64,000 nt of DNA from Coptis chinensis (taxonomy: Eukaryota > Streptophyta > Magnoliopsida > Ranunculales > Ranunculaceae), in assembly GCA_015680905.1 (NCBI GenBank), contig CM027383.1, positions 93,508,001 to 93,572,000 of the forward strand. Direction: 5' to 3'. Within the stretch, counting starts at the first letter, position 1; each line of letters starts with the position of its first letter. The notes below the pieces were generated by a model, which was given only the letters and a program-made list of their open reading frames with translations, was not told the origin of the DNA and ran no database searches. Positions 33,806 through 43,976 of this stretch are shown piece after piece. The position numbers were made by a program, and so were the translations under genes.

Positions 33806-34005
33806 GTGTCGGGTCTTGTCTAGGTTAGATATTGTAGACCTCCAACAATGGACCTGTAAGTAGTAGGATACACTAGTAATTCTCCTGTAGTATTGTCCAA
33901 TCTACATGTAGTAAAGATAGGTGTTGATACTGGCTTAGAATTGGCCATATTAGCTCTCTGAAGCAAGTCATACACATACTTGGTGTTAGTATCCTCCACT
34001 CTCAA
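33806..34005 (-). pseudogene. Copia element 2 RT C-terminus / connection
   Basis: TKYVYDLLQRANMANSKPVS (about 33990-33931) and the YRSIVGGLQYLT string (33855-33820) are the conserved connection between copia RT and RNase H. The sequence ends abruptly at about 33985-34005, where the 9.4-kb inserted block begins. About 100 residues of RT, including the YVDD motif, are absent at both sides of the block, so the insertion was accompanied by a deletion. Confidence 0.85.
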
Positions 34006-34392
34006 CCACTAGTGGCAGCCCACGTGTCCAGAGATTCCAACCACGACCTACAAGCACACGACCTGGAAGAAGCAACTACTACACCCTAAGGTTAGGTCGT
34101 CCAGACGACCTAGGAAATAAAACCGCTGCGCACTACAAGCTAGTCAACAACAACATTAATGGGAGACTTTACTCGGTAACGATCTCCAGGTCTTTACTTC
34201 GTAACAGACGCATCCAGAAAAGGAAGGGACATCTCTACGCCTATAAAAGGGAGGTACGAATTACGTAAGGCTTGATTGGAGTCAGGCTAAACGACTCGAT
34301 ACTTAGGCAACTCTTCTCCAAAAGAAGAGCACAGCCATTTCCAACCAAACTCAATCTCAGTTTGTAGGTATAATTCAATATATAACTCTACA
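34006..34392 (+). mobile_element. LTR of a Tat-type non-autonomous gypsy element
   Basis: Ends aactctaca directly before a gypsy primer site; the left end is at about 33983-34013 inside copia element 2 (candidate TG at 33983 or 34013). It contains repeated GACCT/AGGTCGT strings and a ctataaaag TATA box at 34241. No second copy of the LTR was found in the window. Confidence 0.6.
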
Positions 34393-34408
34393 TTGGCGCC
34401 GTCTGTGG
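34393..34408 (+). other. Primer binding site, Tat-type element
   Basis: ttggcgccgtctgtgg, the standard primer site of Tat-type gypsy elements, directly after the LTR. Confidence 0.85.
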
Positions 34409-35634
34409 ATCGAATTTCTTGGAAATTCAGTCTATTTCAAGAATAATTTTCTACACAAACTTTCATTTCCAAGCCCATGAAGCGTTGGTAAAAAAGTGTT
34501 GGATGCTGCTAATGAATATCAAAATTTCAAAGTTAACGACTACGATATGATGTTGCTGATCAATATTAGAATTTTCTATAGCCAGACTCAATCTTCATAA
34601 ATATGATGATAAGTTTCTCTAACTATGCTTTATTCAAAACTTCACACTTGAATTAAAGGCTAAAACACACATTTCAATTATTGGATTCATGCTATTTGGT
34701 ATAAGATTATTTTTTAGCATGCAAGCTAGCGTGACTTTTACTGTCATCCAGTTCTGCACAAAAAGATAAGAGGATGAGCAATTTCAACTTAGTATTAGTC
34801 AAGATGCATATGTATTGTTTGAAGCAAAAATTTTGTGCTTCTCTTGAGCGACTTCACAGGAGCACGACCTCCTCAAGTCGTTAATATTTGGTCTCCTTTA
34901 ATTACTTGTGGCTTGTCCAAATCAGGGAGAAATGTCTTTAATTTCAACAGGTCGTATGTTTGTTCTCCATATATAAGAACCTCACCTGGGGCTTCTTAAT
35001 TTATCAATGCATTTGTCTTCGAAAACCAGTATAATGATTCTTACTAGGTCGGCTTTGGACTTCAGAATGACGACCTAACATCACTACGACTTAATAGTCA
35101 TCAAATTCATTTTACGTTATATGTTGGCATGTTGCTCATTTTTGCTTACTCAATTGACATTTATTTCCATGCGAAATACTTGGTATCTTGTACATAATGA
35201 CGTTTACTCAACATACGTTTCTTTTTATGCACTCTTTAATCTATAAGTTCAGTTTCTTTTTTGCAATAAGAACTAATATGGAAGATTATTGAAGAACCGT
35301 TGGTCGTCTAGCCACTATTGAATTTGAATTCATTAAATCCACTATACATTATATGTGGGGCTGACTATGACTAACAATTTGTTTACAATGGAGGAATTAG
35401 ATCAATCCCTTCATCAACAATCTGCTCTTCTATACTATAGGTCGACCATACTACGAACAACAAGTTACAACTATAACATGTTGATTACAACGACTTAAGA
35501 ATCCAGACCAATGAATCAACAAGCCAAATCTATTAGGTTATCAACTATTCAACCGTTCATTTCAACTAACTTACACCATGCAAAGAACATTTTTTTTCTT
35601 CAAGAGAAGCTATGAAGTTGAGGCATTCATTTCA
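34409..35634 (+). mobile_element. Non-coding internal DNA of the Tat-type non-autonomous element
   Basis: No gag or pol. The sequence carries scattered aggtcg/cgacct motifs (for example 34865, 35041, 35440) also seen in the LTR, which supports its assignment to the same element. Large non-coding internal regions of this kind are found in LARD-type derivatives. Confidence 0.5.
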
Positions 35635-35645
35635 AATTTTAGAAC

Positions 35646-36608
35646 AAAATGCATAGATGGGTAACGAACTATACCCTTAATCAAACATTGGGGTTCAAAC
35701 TTTATTTTGAGCAAGTTTGGGTATCCATGTCTCTTTCGTTTTCGCCCATTTTTTTTTACATGTGGCATGCTATAATTATTTTATATGTGGCTATGTACAA
35801 CTTGCCACAATGGTATACAGTTTATAACATGTGGAATCAAAAGTCTCTTAAACCAAACACATCCAAAATCGAAGACCGACTCCCAATCGAGGCGGCAGAT
35901 TGATGATTCAAGTCCATTTATCGCTTTAACCCATTTTTCAATCTCGTCTTCTAATTTAGACCAACTCATTTTCTGAACTTCTTCAATACTTAATTTTATC
36001 AACCCCAACCTTGAGATACTCTCTTCCAAGAACTCTCTTACACAAGAACTATAAACATGTGCACACTCTTTTCCCAAAAGACACCATTCGTGCAACTTTG
36101 GAGCGCATCAATTATGATATCATAATCCGTTATCGGATGCGCTTCTGAGGGAATCGGCTCATCTTCATTATCCTCCTCCTCGTCATCGAGCGATAAATTC
36201 CGAAGCCTCTCGAGATTAGATCAAGCACTTCTTTCAATTAGATCAAGCGAAACTCTTCTTCTACTTCGGAACATATTGATAAAAGAATAGTCCCAATTAA
36301 TTCATTTGTGAATCGAGACCGGATAGGTTTGGAGGATTCGATATCTACCAAATAATCGATATATGTATATGTCGATTTTGGAGGATTCTATATGTCAAGA
36401 TACCACAGGGTAACTTTTACATAGCCACATAGGAAAATAATTTGATTTGAAAAAAAAAGTGTGCCACATGTGAAAAAAAAGGGACCGGAAGTGAAACAGA
36501 ACCAAACGCGTTACAAAATGTGGTAGACATGGATACCCAAACTTGCTCAAAAAAAGTTTGAACCCCAATGTTTGAGGTTAGATCGTTACCCATCTATGCA
36601 TTTTTTTC
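35646..36608. mobile_element. Pack-MULE carrying an EXO70 fragment
   Basis: 963 bp with long terminal inverted repeats (35646-35799 and 36418-36608; shared blocks aatgcatagatgggtaacga, acattggggttcaaactt, tttgagcaagtttgggtatc, atgtggctatgta). It is flanked by the 11-bp direct repeat aattttagaac (35635-35645 and 36609-36619). Long TIRs and a 9-11-bp duplication mark a Mutator-like element. It has no transposase; instead the middle holds a host gene piece, the definition of a Pack-MULE. Confidence 0.87.
35898..36200 (-). pseudogene. Captured EXO70 (exocyst subunit) fragment
   Basis: On the minus strand, from about 36104, the frame reads KLHEWCLLGKECAHVYSSCV, then REFLEESISRLGLIKLSIEE and VQKMSWSKLEDEIEKWVKAI. 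This is the conserved plant EXO70 pattern (EC..VY...R...L.E.L..LG..KLSIE.VQ...W..LE..I..W..A). EXO70 helps tether secretory vesicles to the plasma membrane. A frameshift/stop near 36107 separates it from an upstream piece (PITDYDIIIDA, about 36150-36110) that is in another frame. The captured part covers only about 70 residues of a ~600-residue protein. Confidence 0.75.
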
Positions 36609-36619
36609 AATTTTAGAAC

Positions 36620-37904
36620 TAGCATTTGTACTGTAGCTCTATATACATAGTATATTGCGAAATGGTATACTATAACAGGTGGAATAACCATCGAAGAGAT
36701 TGATGATTCAAGTCCCAGGTCGTAACATGCACGAGCTAGTGACTTTGGAGCAAGCTTTCGAACGGCACCACTCAGAGTCACTACCAATTGATAAAAGAAC
36801 TGGTTTGGAGTTATCCAACGCAACCTCACAATTCTACATAGATCGATATGCTGGAGGTTGTCGTCGGTCACATTATCAACCCATTGCAGGTCGCTTGAAC
36901 TTTAAATTGGAGGCCAACAAAAACGCTTGGATCGACCTCGCTAGCTCAAAGATGGCGTTGGTCAGAATCTGACAAGGGCTACCACTCATCTGAATTTGAG
37001 TCTCTTTTGAGCTTGAAGTTTTCGAATAAGTTTGTGTGCAACACCTTTACCACATGAAGTTTCAATACAACTAATCTATTTTTCAGCTCGCTCCTTGTCA
37101 GGTCATCTTACAACACGAACTATGGGCTTGCTACACTCTGAATTGGGGCTCACAATAGCTATATACGCAATTTGATCTAGTGCAGGTCAATCAAGCTCTA
37201 ATGCAAACTGGGGGCTAGCCACAATCAAGCTCCAAACTGGGGGCTAGCTACAACATCTCTGAACAGGGGCTAACTAAAGCCATCTGACAATGTCCAGTCC
37301 AACTCAATACATCATACATCTCCAAAATTATTACAATTGATATTGATGTGTAATAACTAGTTGGTACTAACTCCTTGGTGCTAGCTTATTTTTTACAGGT
37401 CACTCCAGCTCCAAAATTGGGGCTACCTACAGCCACTTGTGCACATACAACCTAGCCTTTTTGAGTTCAATGCTCGATTTATTGACGAAATTATCATTTA
37501 TTTTGTTCTAATTCCTTATTGGTATTAGTTCGATCTAGTGTAGGTCAATCAATCAGCTCCAAACTGGGGGCTTACCACAACCATCTCTGAATTGGGACTA
37601 GCTAGCTATTGTCAACCGCACATGCTTAATTAAGTTACAACCATTAGTTTGTACTTGCTTTTGGTGCTAGCGGCTCGCATTTTTTACAGGTTAATCAAGC
37701 TCCAAAATTGGGGCTAGCTATAGTTTCGCCAATTTAAGGCTAAGAACTATAATGACGCCCCCAAAAGGCTAGCTATTAATCAATCAGCTTGATGCCCTAC
37801 TAAGGATAAAGTTTGATCTACGAACTACAATATACGAACTATGCGCACTACAAACTACGATGTCAGATCACCATTAAAGACGCTCAACAGGAATCGACCA
37901 TAGT
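36620..37904 (+). mobile_element. Internal DNA with degenerate CTCCAAACTGGGGGCTAGC repeats
   Basis: Non-coding. At 36664-36716 a ~55-bp stretch resembles sequence inside the Pack-MULE (aatggtata.. and gattgatgattcaagtcc, also at 35901). From 37130 to 37730 the phrase caagctccaaactgggggct is repeated at least five times with variation, separated by 60-150 bp. A 90-codon frame (36700-36972) has no family features. Confidence 0.5.
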
Positions 37905-38225
37905 GACGCCCCAAAAATACAAATTGACTTAACGTCTATGCAAGGGTTAAGTTCGATTTAATTGTAATTGCCACTCAAAGGCTAATTATAAGTCAAATCC
38001 AATAAAAATGCCCCAAAAGAAGTACAAATCGACTTAACACCTATGCAAGAGTTAAGTTTGATTCAACTGTAATTACCACTCAAAGGTTAATTATTAATCA
38101 AATTCAATTAAAGGTGCCCCCAAAAGGCCTACAAATCAACTTAGCGCCTACACAAGAGTTAAGTTCGATTCAACTGTAATTACTACTCAAAGGCTAATTA
38201 TCAATCAAATTCAATCTACGAACTA
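37905..38225 (+). repeat. ~105-bp tandem repeat, three copies
   Basis: Copies marked by gccccaaaa (37907, 38010, 38115) followed by tacaaat.gacttaac and caagagttaagttcgatt, then taattaccactcaaaggcta. It lies next to the 5' LTR of the following gypsy element and probably belongs to the 3' part of the Tat-type element. Confidence 0.85.
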
Positions 38226-38286
38226 CGATCTACAAGCAAGACCTAGCACATCAACTCACAACAAAGCTCTAACCAACAAACGACAT

Positions 38287-38724
38287 TGATACAATACAGA
38301 TTATTGTTGAAGAATACCTAGATGAATATGATGGGATCGCCAAAGTATGAGAAGTTGCTTTGATCAGTAAGGGCAGGGGTGCTCAGTTTTGCCTTGATGA
38401 GAGTGCAGGTCACGCTCAAGTTACAGTAGAAAGAGGACGACATGGGCGTAGGGTGCACTGAGTTTTGTCTTGATACAAGCGCGGGTCGCACTCTGGGCTT
38501 TTATCGTTAGCTTTACATGAATAATCGATTGTTTTGTGTATTTTTGGTAGGATTGGTTCGAGAAAGTCACCGGTTGTTTAGTTTAGGGTTAGGATGCCTA
38601 TTTAAAGGCTTAGGAGGATTGTAATAAGATTATTCATTGATTTTATAAAGTTATTTCATCGTTTCTTGGTTAAAGAGCGATTTTTTTGATTGTTTGTGAG
38701 CTAACGCACTTAGTATTATATTAG
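38287..38724 (+). mobile_element. Chromovirus-like gypsy element, 5' LTR
   Basis: Starts TGATACAATACAGATTATTG and ends just before the primer site at 38726. It matches the 3' LTR at 43005-43390 with many substitutions. It contains a tatttaaagg TATA-like box at 38608. The start of the LTR is also coding sequence in the 3' copy (see the pol entry). Confidence 0.88.
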
Positions 38725-38725
38725 T

Positions 38726-38736
38726 TGGTATCAGAT
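38726..38736 (+). other. Primer binding site, chromovirus-like gypsy element
   Basis: tggtatcagat, the initiator tRNA-Met complement with a change at the end. Use of this tRNA is common among plant chromoviruses. Confidence 0.8.
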
Positions 38737-38753
38737 TCAGCTACGATCTAAAT

Positions 38754-39710
38754 ATGCCTTGTCAAGCAGCAAGAGGATGTGGTAGACCTCAGAGAGAAGC
38801 TTTTCTGGACGATGTGTATGCTCGTGACCGCATGGCCGAACTTTCAAGGCAGGTAGCCACGCTAGGCCCTTGATCGGCAACCCGACCAACCACATGATCG
38901 TGAACCACAACACGTGGAGGACGTTTTAGAGGCAGAGGATAATAATCCCTTTGCCGTTTTGGAGGAGGATGATAATTTCCCGCATGTTTCGCAACACAGA
39001 GAGAACAGACGCTGGGAATCAAGTTTGAAAATTGATTTGCCTGAGTTTCATGGCAGCTTATAGCCTGACGATCTAATTGATTGGCTTGGGACTGTGGAGG
39101 AGGTTATGGAGTTCAAAGAGGTGCCAGACGACAAACAGGTGGTGCTTGTGGCTACTCATTTTCGTGGTCGTGCTATGGCTTGGTGGCAACAGTTGAAAGC
39201 GACTCGTCACCGAAGAGGTAAATCTAAAATCGTTGATTGGGGGAAACTAAAAAAATATCTCCGTGCCGATTTTTTACCATTCAATTATACGCGTGAACTA
39301 TATCAATGCTTTCAGAACTTGCGTCAAGGTGCAAAATCTGTGGATGACTATACCAAAGATTTTTATAAGTTATTGTCTTGTGTAGATTTGACAGAGTCTG
39401 ATGATCAGTTGGTGGCCCGTTATATTGGGGGTTTCCATTCTAACCTGCAGGATGCCTTGAACTTGTTTGATGTTTTTTCTATCTCTGAGGCTCATCAACG
39501 TGCCTTAATTCTGGAAAAACAACAAAACCGCAGGAGTAGTGGTCCTGTTCCCGTACTCCTAATGTTCCTATCACTAGGCCGCAGGGTCCAGAAGCTCTAG
39601 GTCGTGGCACTAATGCGGTTAAGTGTTTTCGTTGTGGTGAGATGGGTCACTATGCTAACCGATGTTTCAAACCACCTGCTCCTAGTAAGATTTTGTTTGT
39701 CGAGAATGAG
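38754..39710 (+). pseudogene. Chromovirus-like gypsy gag with CCHC knuckle
   Basis: ATG at 38754 (MPCQAARGCGRPQREAFLDD). A frameshift near 38865 and a TAG at 39061 break the N-terminal part (ENRRWESSLKIDLPEFHGSL before it). The capsid core is open from 39094: VVLVATHFRGRAMAWWQQLK, FLPFNYTRELYQCFQNLRQG, VDDYTKDFYKLLS and QLVARYIGG. A TAG at 39598 follows. The nucleocapsid knuckle CFRCGEMGHYANRC (39622-39663) is complete. Confidence 0.88.
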
Positions 39711-40400
39711 GATATTGATGAGGATCCCGTGGGTGGTTTTCTGGGGGCTCCCATTTTTTATGTGGGTTCGAATGACAGTCCGGAAGAACTAGTCACAGGT
39801 AACAGGGGTAAACTTCTGGTGGTGCGCCGACTGTGTTTTACTCCTAAGGAGATTGAGGGTGATGGTTGGCTCCGCAACCATATTTTCCAGTCGACTTGTA
39901 TCATTCTAGGGAAGGTCTGGAAGCTGGTTATTGATTCGGGTAGCTGTGAGAATGTCATCTCTTCTGAAGTTGTTCGTAAGCTTAACTTGGCCACTGAGAA
40001 ACATCCGGCGCCTTATTCTCTCTCTTGGCTGAAGAAAGGCACAGAGGTAACAGTGAGTATACGTTGTTTGGTTTCTTTTTCTATTGGTTCTAAGTATGTT
40101 GATAAGGTATGGTGTGATGTTGTTACTATGGATGCTTGCCATTTGTTATTGGGTCGCCCCTGGCAATTTGATCGACGGGTTGCTCATGATGGTTGGAAGA
40201 ACACTCATAGTTTTCAGTTTGAGGGTGTTAAAATTGTGTTAGTACTAACTCAGGAGCCTGTGCCCACAGCTTCATCCAAGCCAAAGTCTTCTTGTTTGGC
40301 TTTGCGCAGTTTTGAGACCGAAATGATTGGTGCTAGTCACGTGTTTATTTTAATGTGTGAACCTAACATGCCGAAGATTACAGTGCCAGCGTGTGTGTAG
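39711..40400 (+). pseudogene. Chromovirus-like gypsy protease
   Basis: Continuous with the knuckle frame (39642-40400). The active site reads LVIDSGSCENVISSEVVRKL (39924-39983, D.GS pattern), and the flap/C-terminal string WCDVVTMDACHLLLGRPWQF is at 40110-40169. A TAG at 40398 ends this frame before RT. Confidence 0.85.
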
Positions 40401-41010
40401 GGATTGTTACAGGAGTTCTCGGACATTTTTTTGAATGAGTTACCAGCTGGTTTGCCTCCTATATATGAGGGATATCTAGCACCAAATCAATTTGGTTCCT
40501 GGTTCTAAAATCCCAAATCGTCCGCATTATCGGATGAGTCCGAAAGAGCATGCTGAGTTACAACGACAGGTTACCAATTTGCTTGATAAAGGTTTTATTC
40601 GGGAAAGTTTAAGCCCATGTGTGGTTCCTGCTTTGTTGGTTCCCAAGAAGGATGGATTTTGGCGTATGTGTGTCGACAGTCGGGCTATTAATAAGATCAC
40701 TACCAAATACAGATTTTCTATTCCCCGGTTAGATGATCTTCTAGATCAGTTACATGGTGTTGTCGTCTTTACCAAGCTTGACTTAAAATCTTGTTATTAT
40801 CAGATTCGCATCAGAATTGGTGATGAGCGGAAGACTGCCTTTAAGACACAGGGGGCCTATATGAGTGGTTGGTCATGCCATTCGGCCTCTCTAATGCACC
40901 AAGTACTTTCATGCGAGTCATGAACCAGGTGTTGAAGCCATTTATGGGCAAGTGTGTGGTGGTTTACTTCGATGACATCTTAATTTACAGCAAGGATACC
41001 GCATCTCATT
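40400..41010 (+). pseudogene. Chromovirus-like gypsy reverse transcriptase
   Basis: [19 protein letters not shown] (40516 on), [20 protein letters not shown] and [17 protein letters not shown] are the fingers and first palm strands. After a short frameshift near 40866 come [20 protein letters not shown] and the catalytic [12 protein letters not shown] (40957-40992). Downstream to 41390 the thumb/connection is scrambled. Confidence 0.9.
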
Positions 41011-41379
41011 TCCATGATCTCGGCGGTGCGTGTGCCTTATGCCAAGCTTTATGCTTTGTTGCCAAATGCGTTTTCGGCTATTTGTTTTCGGGCTATTGGC
41101 CAAAGCGAAGGTATCTCGTGGATATGTCTAAGGTCGGTTATGTTTCGGGTTATGTGGTTTCTAAGCGGAAGGTATCGAAGCCCGGATATTTCATGGGTTT
41201 GCTTCTTTTTATCGCCGTTTTGTTCCTCATTTTAGTACTATCACTGCTCCTATTACTGATTGTTTGCGTGGTAGTAAGTTTCTTTGGTCTTAGGCAGCTA
41301 AAGAGAGTTTTCAGTTTCTCAAGACTAAGCTTATTTCGGCACCAATTCTTAAACTGCCGGATTTTTTTTATCTCCCTTT

Positions 41380-41720
41380 GAAGTGTGTACTGATGCTTCT
41401 AAGGTTGTTCTTAGTCAGCATACTCACCCTGTCACTTATTTCAGTGAGAAACTCTCAGGTGCAAAATAGAATTACAGTGCTTATGAGTTAGAATTTTATG
41501 CCGTTGTTTAGACCCTTAAACATTGGCGTCATTATTTGATTCACTCCGAATTTCTCCTTTATACTGACCATGAAGCACTCAAGCATATTGGTAACCAAGA
41601 TAACGCGCCAAGCGTGCAACAACTACCGGGTCTAGTTATTTGCAGGATTTTACCATTGTCTTGCACCACAAATCTGGGGTTCAAAATTTTGTGGCGGATG
41701 CTCTTAGCAGGTGTTTTTTG
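41380..41720 (+). pseudogene. Chromovirus-like gypsy RNase H
   Basis: VCTDASK (about 41384), THPVTYFSEKLSGAK (41420-41466), YSAYELEFYAVV (41473-41508), then LLYTDHEALKHIGNQ (41560-41604) and LHHKSGVQNFVADALSRC. The conserved Asp and Glu positions remain. Stops at 41467, 41509 and a frameshift near 41630 disable it. Confidence 0.85.
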
Positions 41721-43068
41721 TTGTTGGTGTCCTTGCGTACTTCAGTTTTTGGGTTTGACTCTTTTCCTGAGATGTACACTAGTGATCCCTATTTTTCACT
41801 CATTCTAACTGCTATACAGGAGGGCCAGTTATCTGAGTTTTCTTTCAGGAGGGGTTTTTGTTTAAGGGTAAGCGTCTCTGTGTTCCTGCCTACAGCCTTC
41901 GTCTTCGCCTTATCAATGAATTGCATAATGAGGGCCACTTTGGGCGTGACAAGACACTACGTCTCGTCTCTGAGTCTTATTTTTGGCCAGGTCTTAGCAT
42001 AGATGTTCACAAATTTGTTGCTCGTTATCATATTTCCCAAGTCTCAAAGGGCCATGCTACTAATGCAGGTTATATATGCCTTTACCTGTTCCAAGTCGTC
42101 CATGGTGTGATATCAGTATGGACTTTGTTCTTGGTCTTCCTCGTACTCAACGGGGTCATGACTCGATTTTTGTGGTGGTAGATCGGTTCTCTAAGATGGT
42201 GCATTTCATTGCGTGCAAGAAAACTACCAATGTTGTCAGTGTTGCACAGTTGTTCTTTCACGATGTTTACCGGTTACATGGGTTGCCTACCTCTATTGTT
42301 TCTAATCGGGATACTCGTTTCCTTAGTCATTTTTAGCGTTGTTTATGGAAGATGATGCACACTAAGTTGAAATTTAGTACGGCCTATCATCCACAGACGG
42401 ATGGCCAGACTGAGGTTGTTAACTGGTCCTTGGGTAATCTGTTACGTTCTTTGGTGGGTATTAAGATCAAGCAATGGGATTCTCATCTTGCCCAAGCTGA
42501 GTTTGCCTTTAACCGTTCGGTTAATCGGAGTTCTGGGTATAGTCCCTTCCAGGTTCTCTATGGGTTTAATCCTCGTGTTGCAGCTGATCTGGCGCATATT
42601 CCTGGTTTACAGCCTATTCACTCTACTGCTTCTGAGATTGCTAAGCACCTTTAGGATACTCATGCTACTGTTCGTCATAAGTTATTAGAGTCCAATGCAA
42701 AGTACAAGGATATTGTTGATCGCCACCGTCGTGATGTTCAGTTTGAGGTGGGTGATTTTGTCTGGGTTGTCCTTACTAAAGACCATTTTTCCGTTGGTGA
42801 CTATAATAAGTTGAAACATCGCAAGATTGGTCCTGTTGAGGTGATTGAAAAGATTAACGCGAATGCCTATCACCTTCGTTTGCCTAGTCATATTCGGACT
42901 TCGGATGTCTTCAATGTTCGACATCGCATTCCATTCTGTGGTGATTCGTCTGACGATGAGGATGCTTTAAATTCGAAGACGAATTCCTTCCAACCAGGGG
43001 GGAATGATGCAATACAGATTATTGCTGAAGAATACCTAGATGAATATGATGGGATCGTCAAAGTATGA
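41720..43068 (+). pseudogene. Chromovirus-like gypsy integrase
   Basis: The HHCC finger is damaged: NELHNEGHFGRDKT keeps the histidines but YHISQVSKG (42028-42054) has lost both cysteines. DDE core: [20 protein letters not shown] (42119-42178), [12 protein letters not shown] (42298-42333), YHPQTDGQTEVVN (42388-42426). The C-terminal part has LKHRKIGPVEVIEKINANAY and TSDVFNVRHRIPFCGDSSDD. No chromodomain was recognised. The reading frame runs 62 bp into the 3' LTR and stops at 43066-43068. A TAG at 42334 and TAG at 42652 interrupt it. Confidence 0.88.
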
Positions 43069-43390
43069 GAAGTTGCTTTGATCAATAAGGGTATAGGGGG
43101 CTTCGCTTTGTTTGATGAGGCTGGTCGCTCAAGGATTCTGATGGAAAGAGTACGGCATGGCCAGAGTGGTGGATTGAGTTTTGTCTTGATACAAGCTGGT
43201 GGTCTCGGGGCTTTTATCGTGGGCTTTACACGAATAATCGATTGTTTTGTGTATTTTTGGTAGGATTGGTTCGGAAAAGTCACCGCTTGTTTAGTTTAGG
43301 GTTAGGACGCATATTTAAAGGCTTAGGAGGATTGTAATATGATTATTCATTGATTTTATAAAGTTATTTCATCGTTTCTTGATTAAAGAG
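43005..43390 (+). mobile_element. Chromovirus-like gypsy element, truncated 3' LTR
   Basis: Starts TGATGCAATACAGATTATTG right after the purine run ccaggggggaa and stops matching the 5' LTR at gattaaagag (43390); about 37 terminal bp are missing. Bases 43391-43405 (gcttaggaggattgt) repeat 43320-43334 of the LTR, then copia element 2 resumes. Confidence 0.87.
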
Positions 43391-43405
43391 GCTTAGGAGG
43401 ATTGT

Positions 43406-43965
43406 TTGAGCCCATATAAAGACTTTAACAACTTGCATACATAGGTAGGCTTCTCTGGATCTATAAAACCTTTAGGTTGTGTCATATATACTTCCTCCTT
43501 CAAATGACCATGCAAAAAAGCATTAGATACATCTAACTGCTTTATGTCCCAATTGTATTGAACAGCTAGAGAGAATATAAGTCTTATTGTGGTAGGCTTA
43601 GTTACGGGGATAAATGTTTCATTATAATCAACTCCACTCTTCTGATGAAACCCTCTTGCAACAAGCCTTGCTTTATGCTTATCAATAGAACCATCAGCCT
43701 TTTGTTTTAATCTAAAGACCCACTTGTTATCCACTAGATTATAACGTGGAGATGGTGGATCGAATATCCAAGTACATGTCTTCAGAAGAGCATTGTATTC
43801 TGAAACCATAGCATCTCTCCACTTTGAATCTTTCATTACTTGAGTATGACAAGTAGGAGTAGATGGTAACTGAGATAAGGTTGCATGAAGAGCATGAGGT
43901 AATGGATGTTTGCTTGTAATAAAAGCTTTGGGCTTGAAAATTCCATATTTAGCTCTGGTTTTCAT
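43406..43965 (-). pseudogene. Copia element 2 reverse transcriptase, N-terminal part
   Basis: Minus-strand frame with DSKWRDAMVSEYNALLKTCT, WVFRLKQKADGSIDKHKARL, VARGFHQKSGVDYNETF, SLAVQYNWDIKQLDVSNAFL and VCKLLKSLYGLKQ, the standard copia RT fingers and palm up to the GLKQ motif. It breaks exactly there, at the gypsy junction. The frame is otherwise clean, so this copia element was young when it was hit. Confidence 0.9.
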
Positions 43966-43976
43966 AGAATGAGAAT

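Noticed and set aside
36700-36972. 90-codon ORF right of the Pack-MULE
   Set aside because: No family resemblance and its start overlaps repeat sequence; probably chance.
40957-40992. Possibility that RT regions are endogenous pararetrovirus
   Set aside because: All RT regions come with LTRs, primer sites and integrase or lineage-specific RNase H; no movement or coat protein seen.
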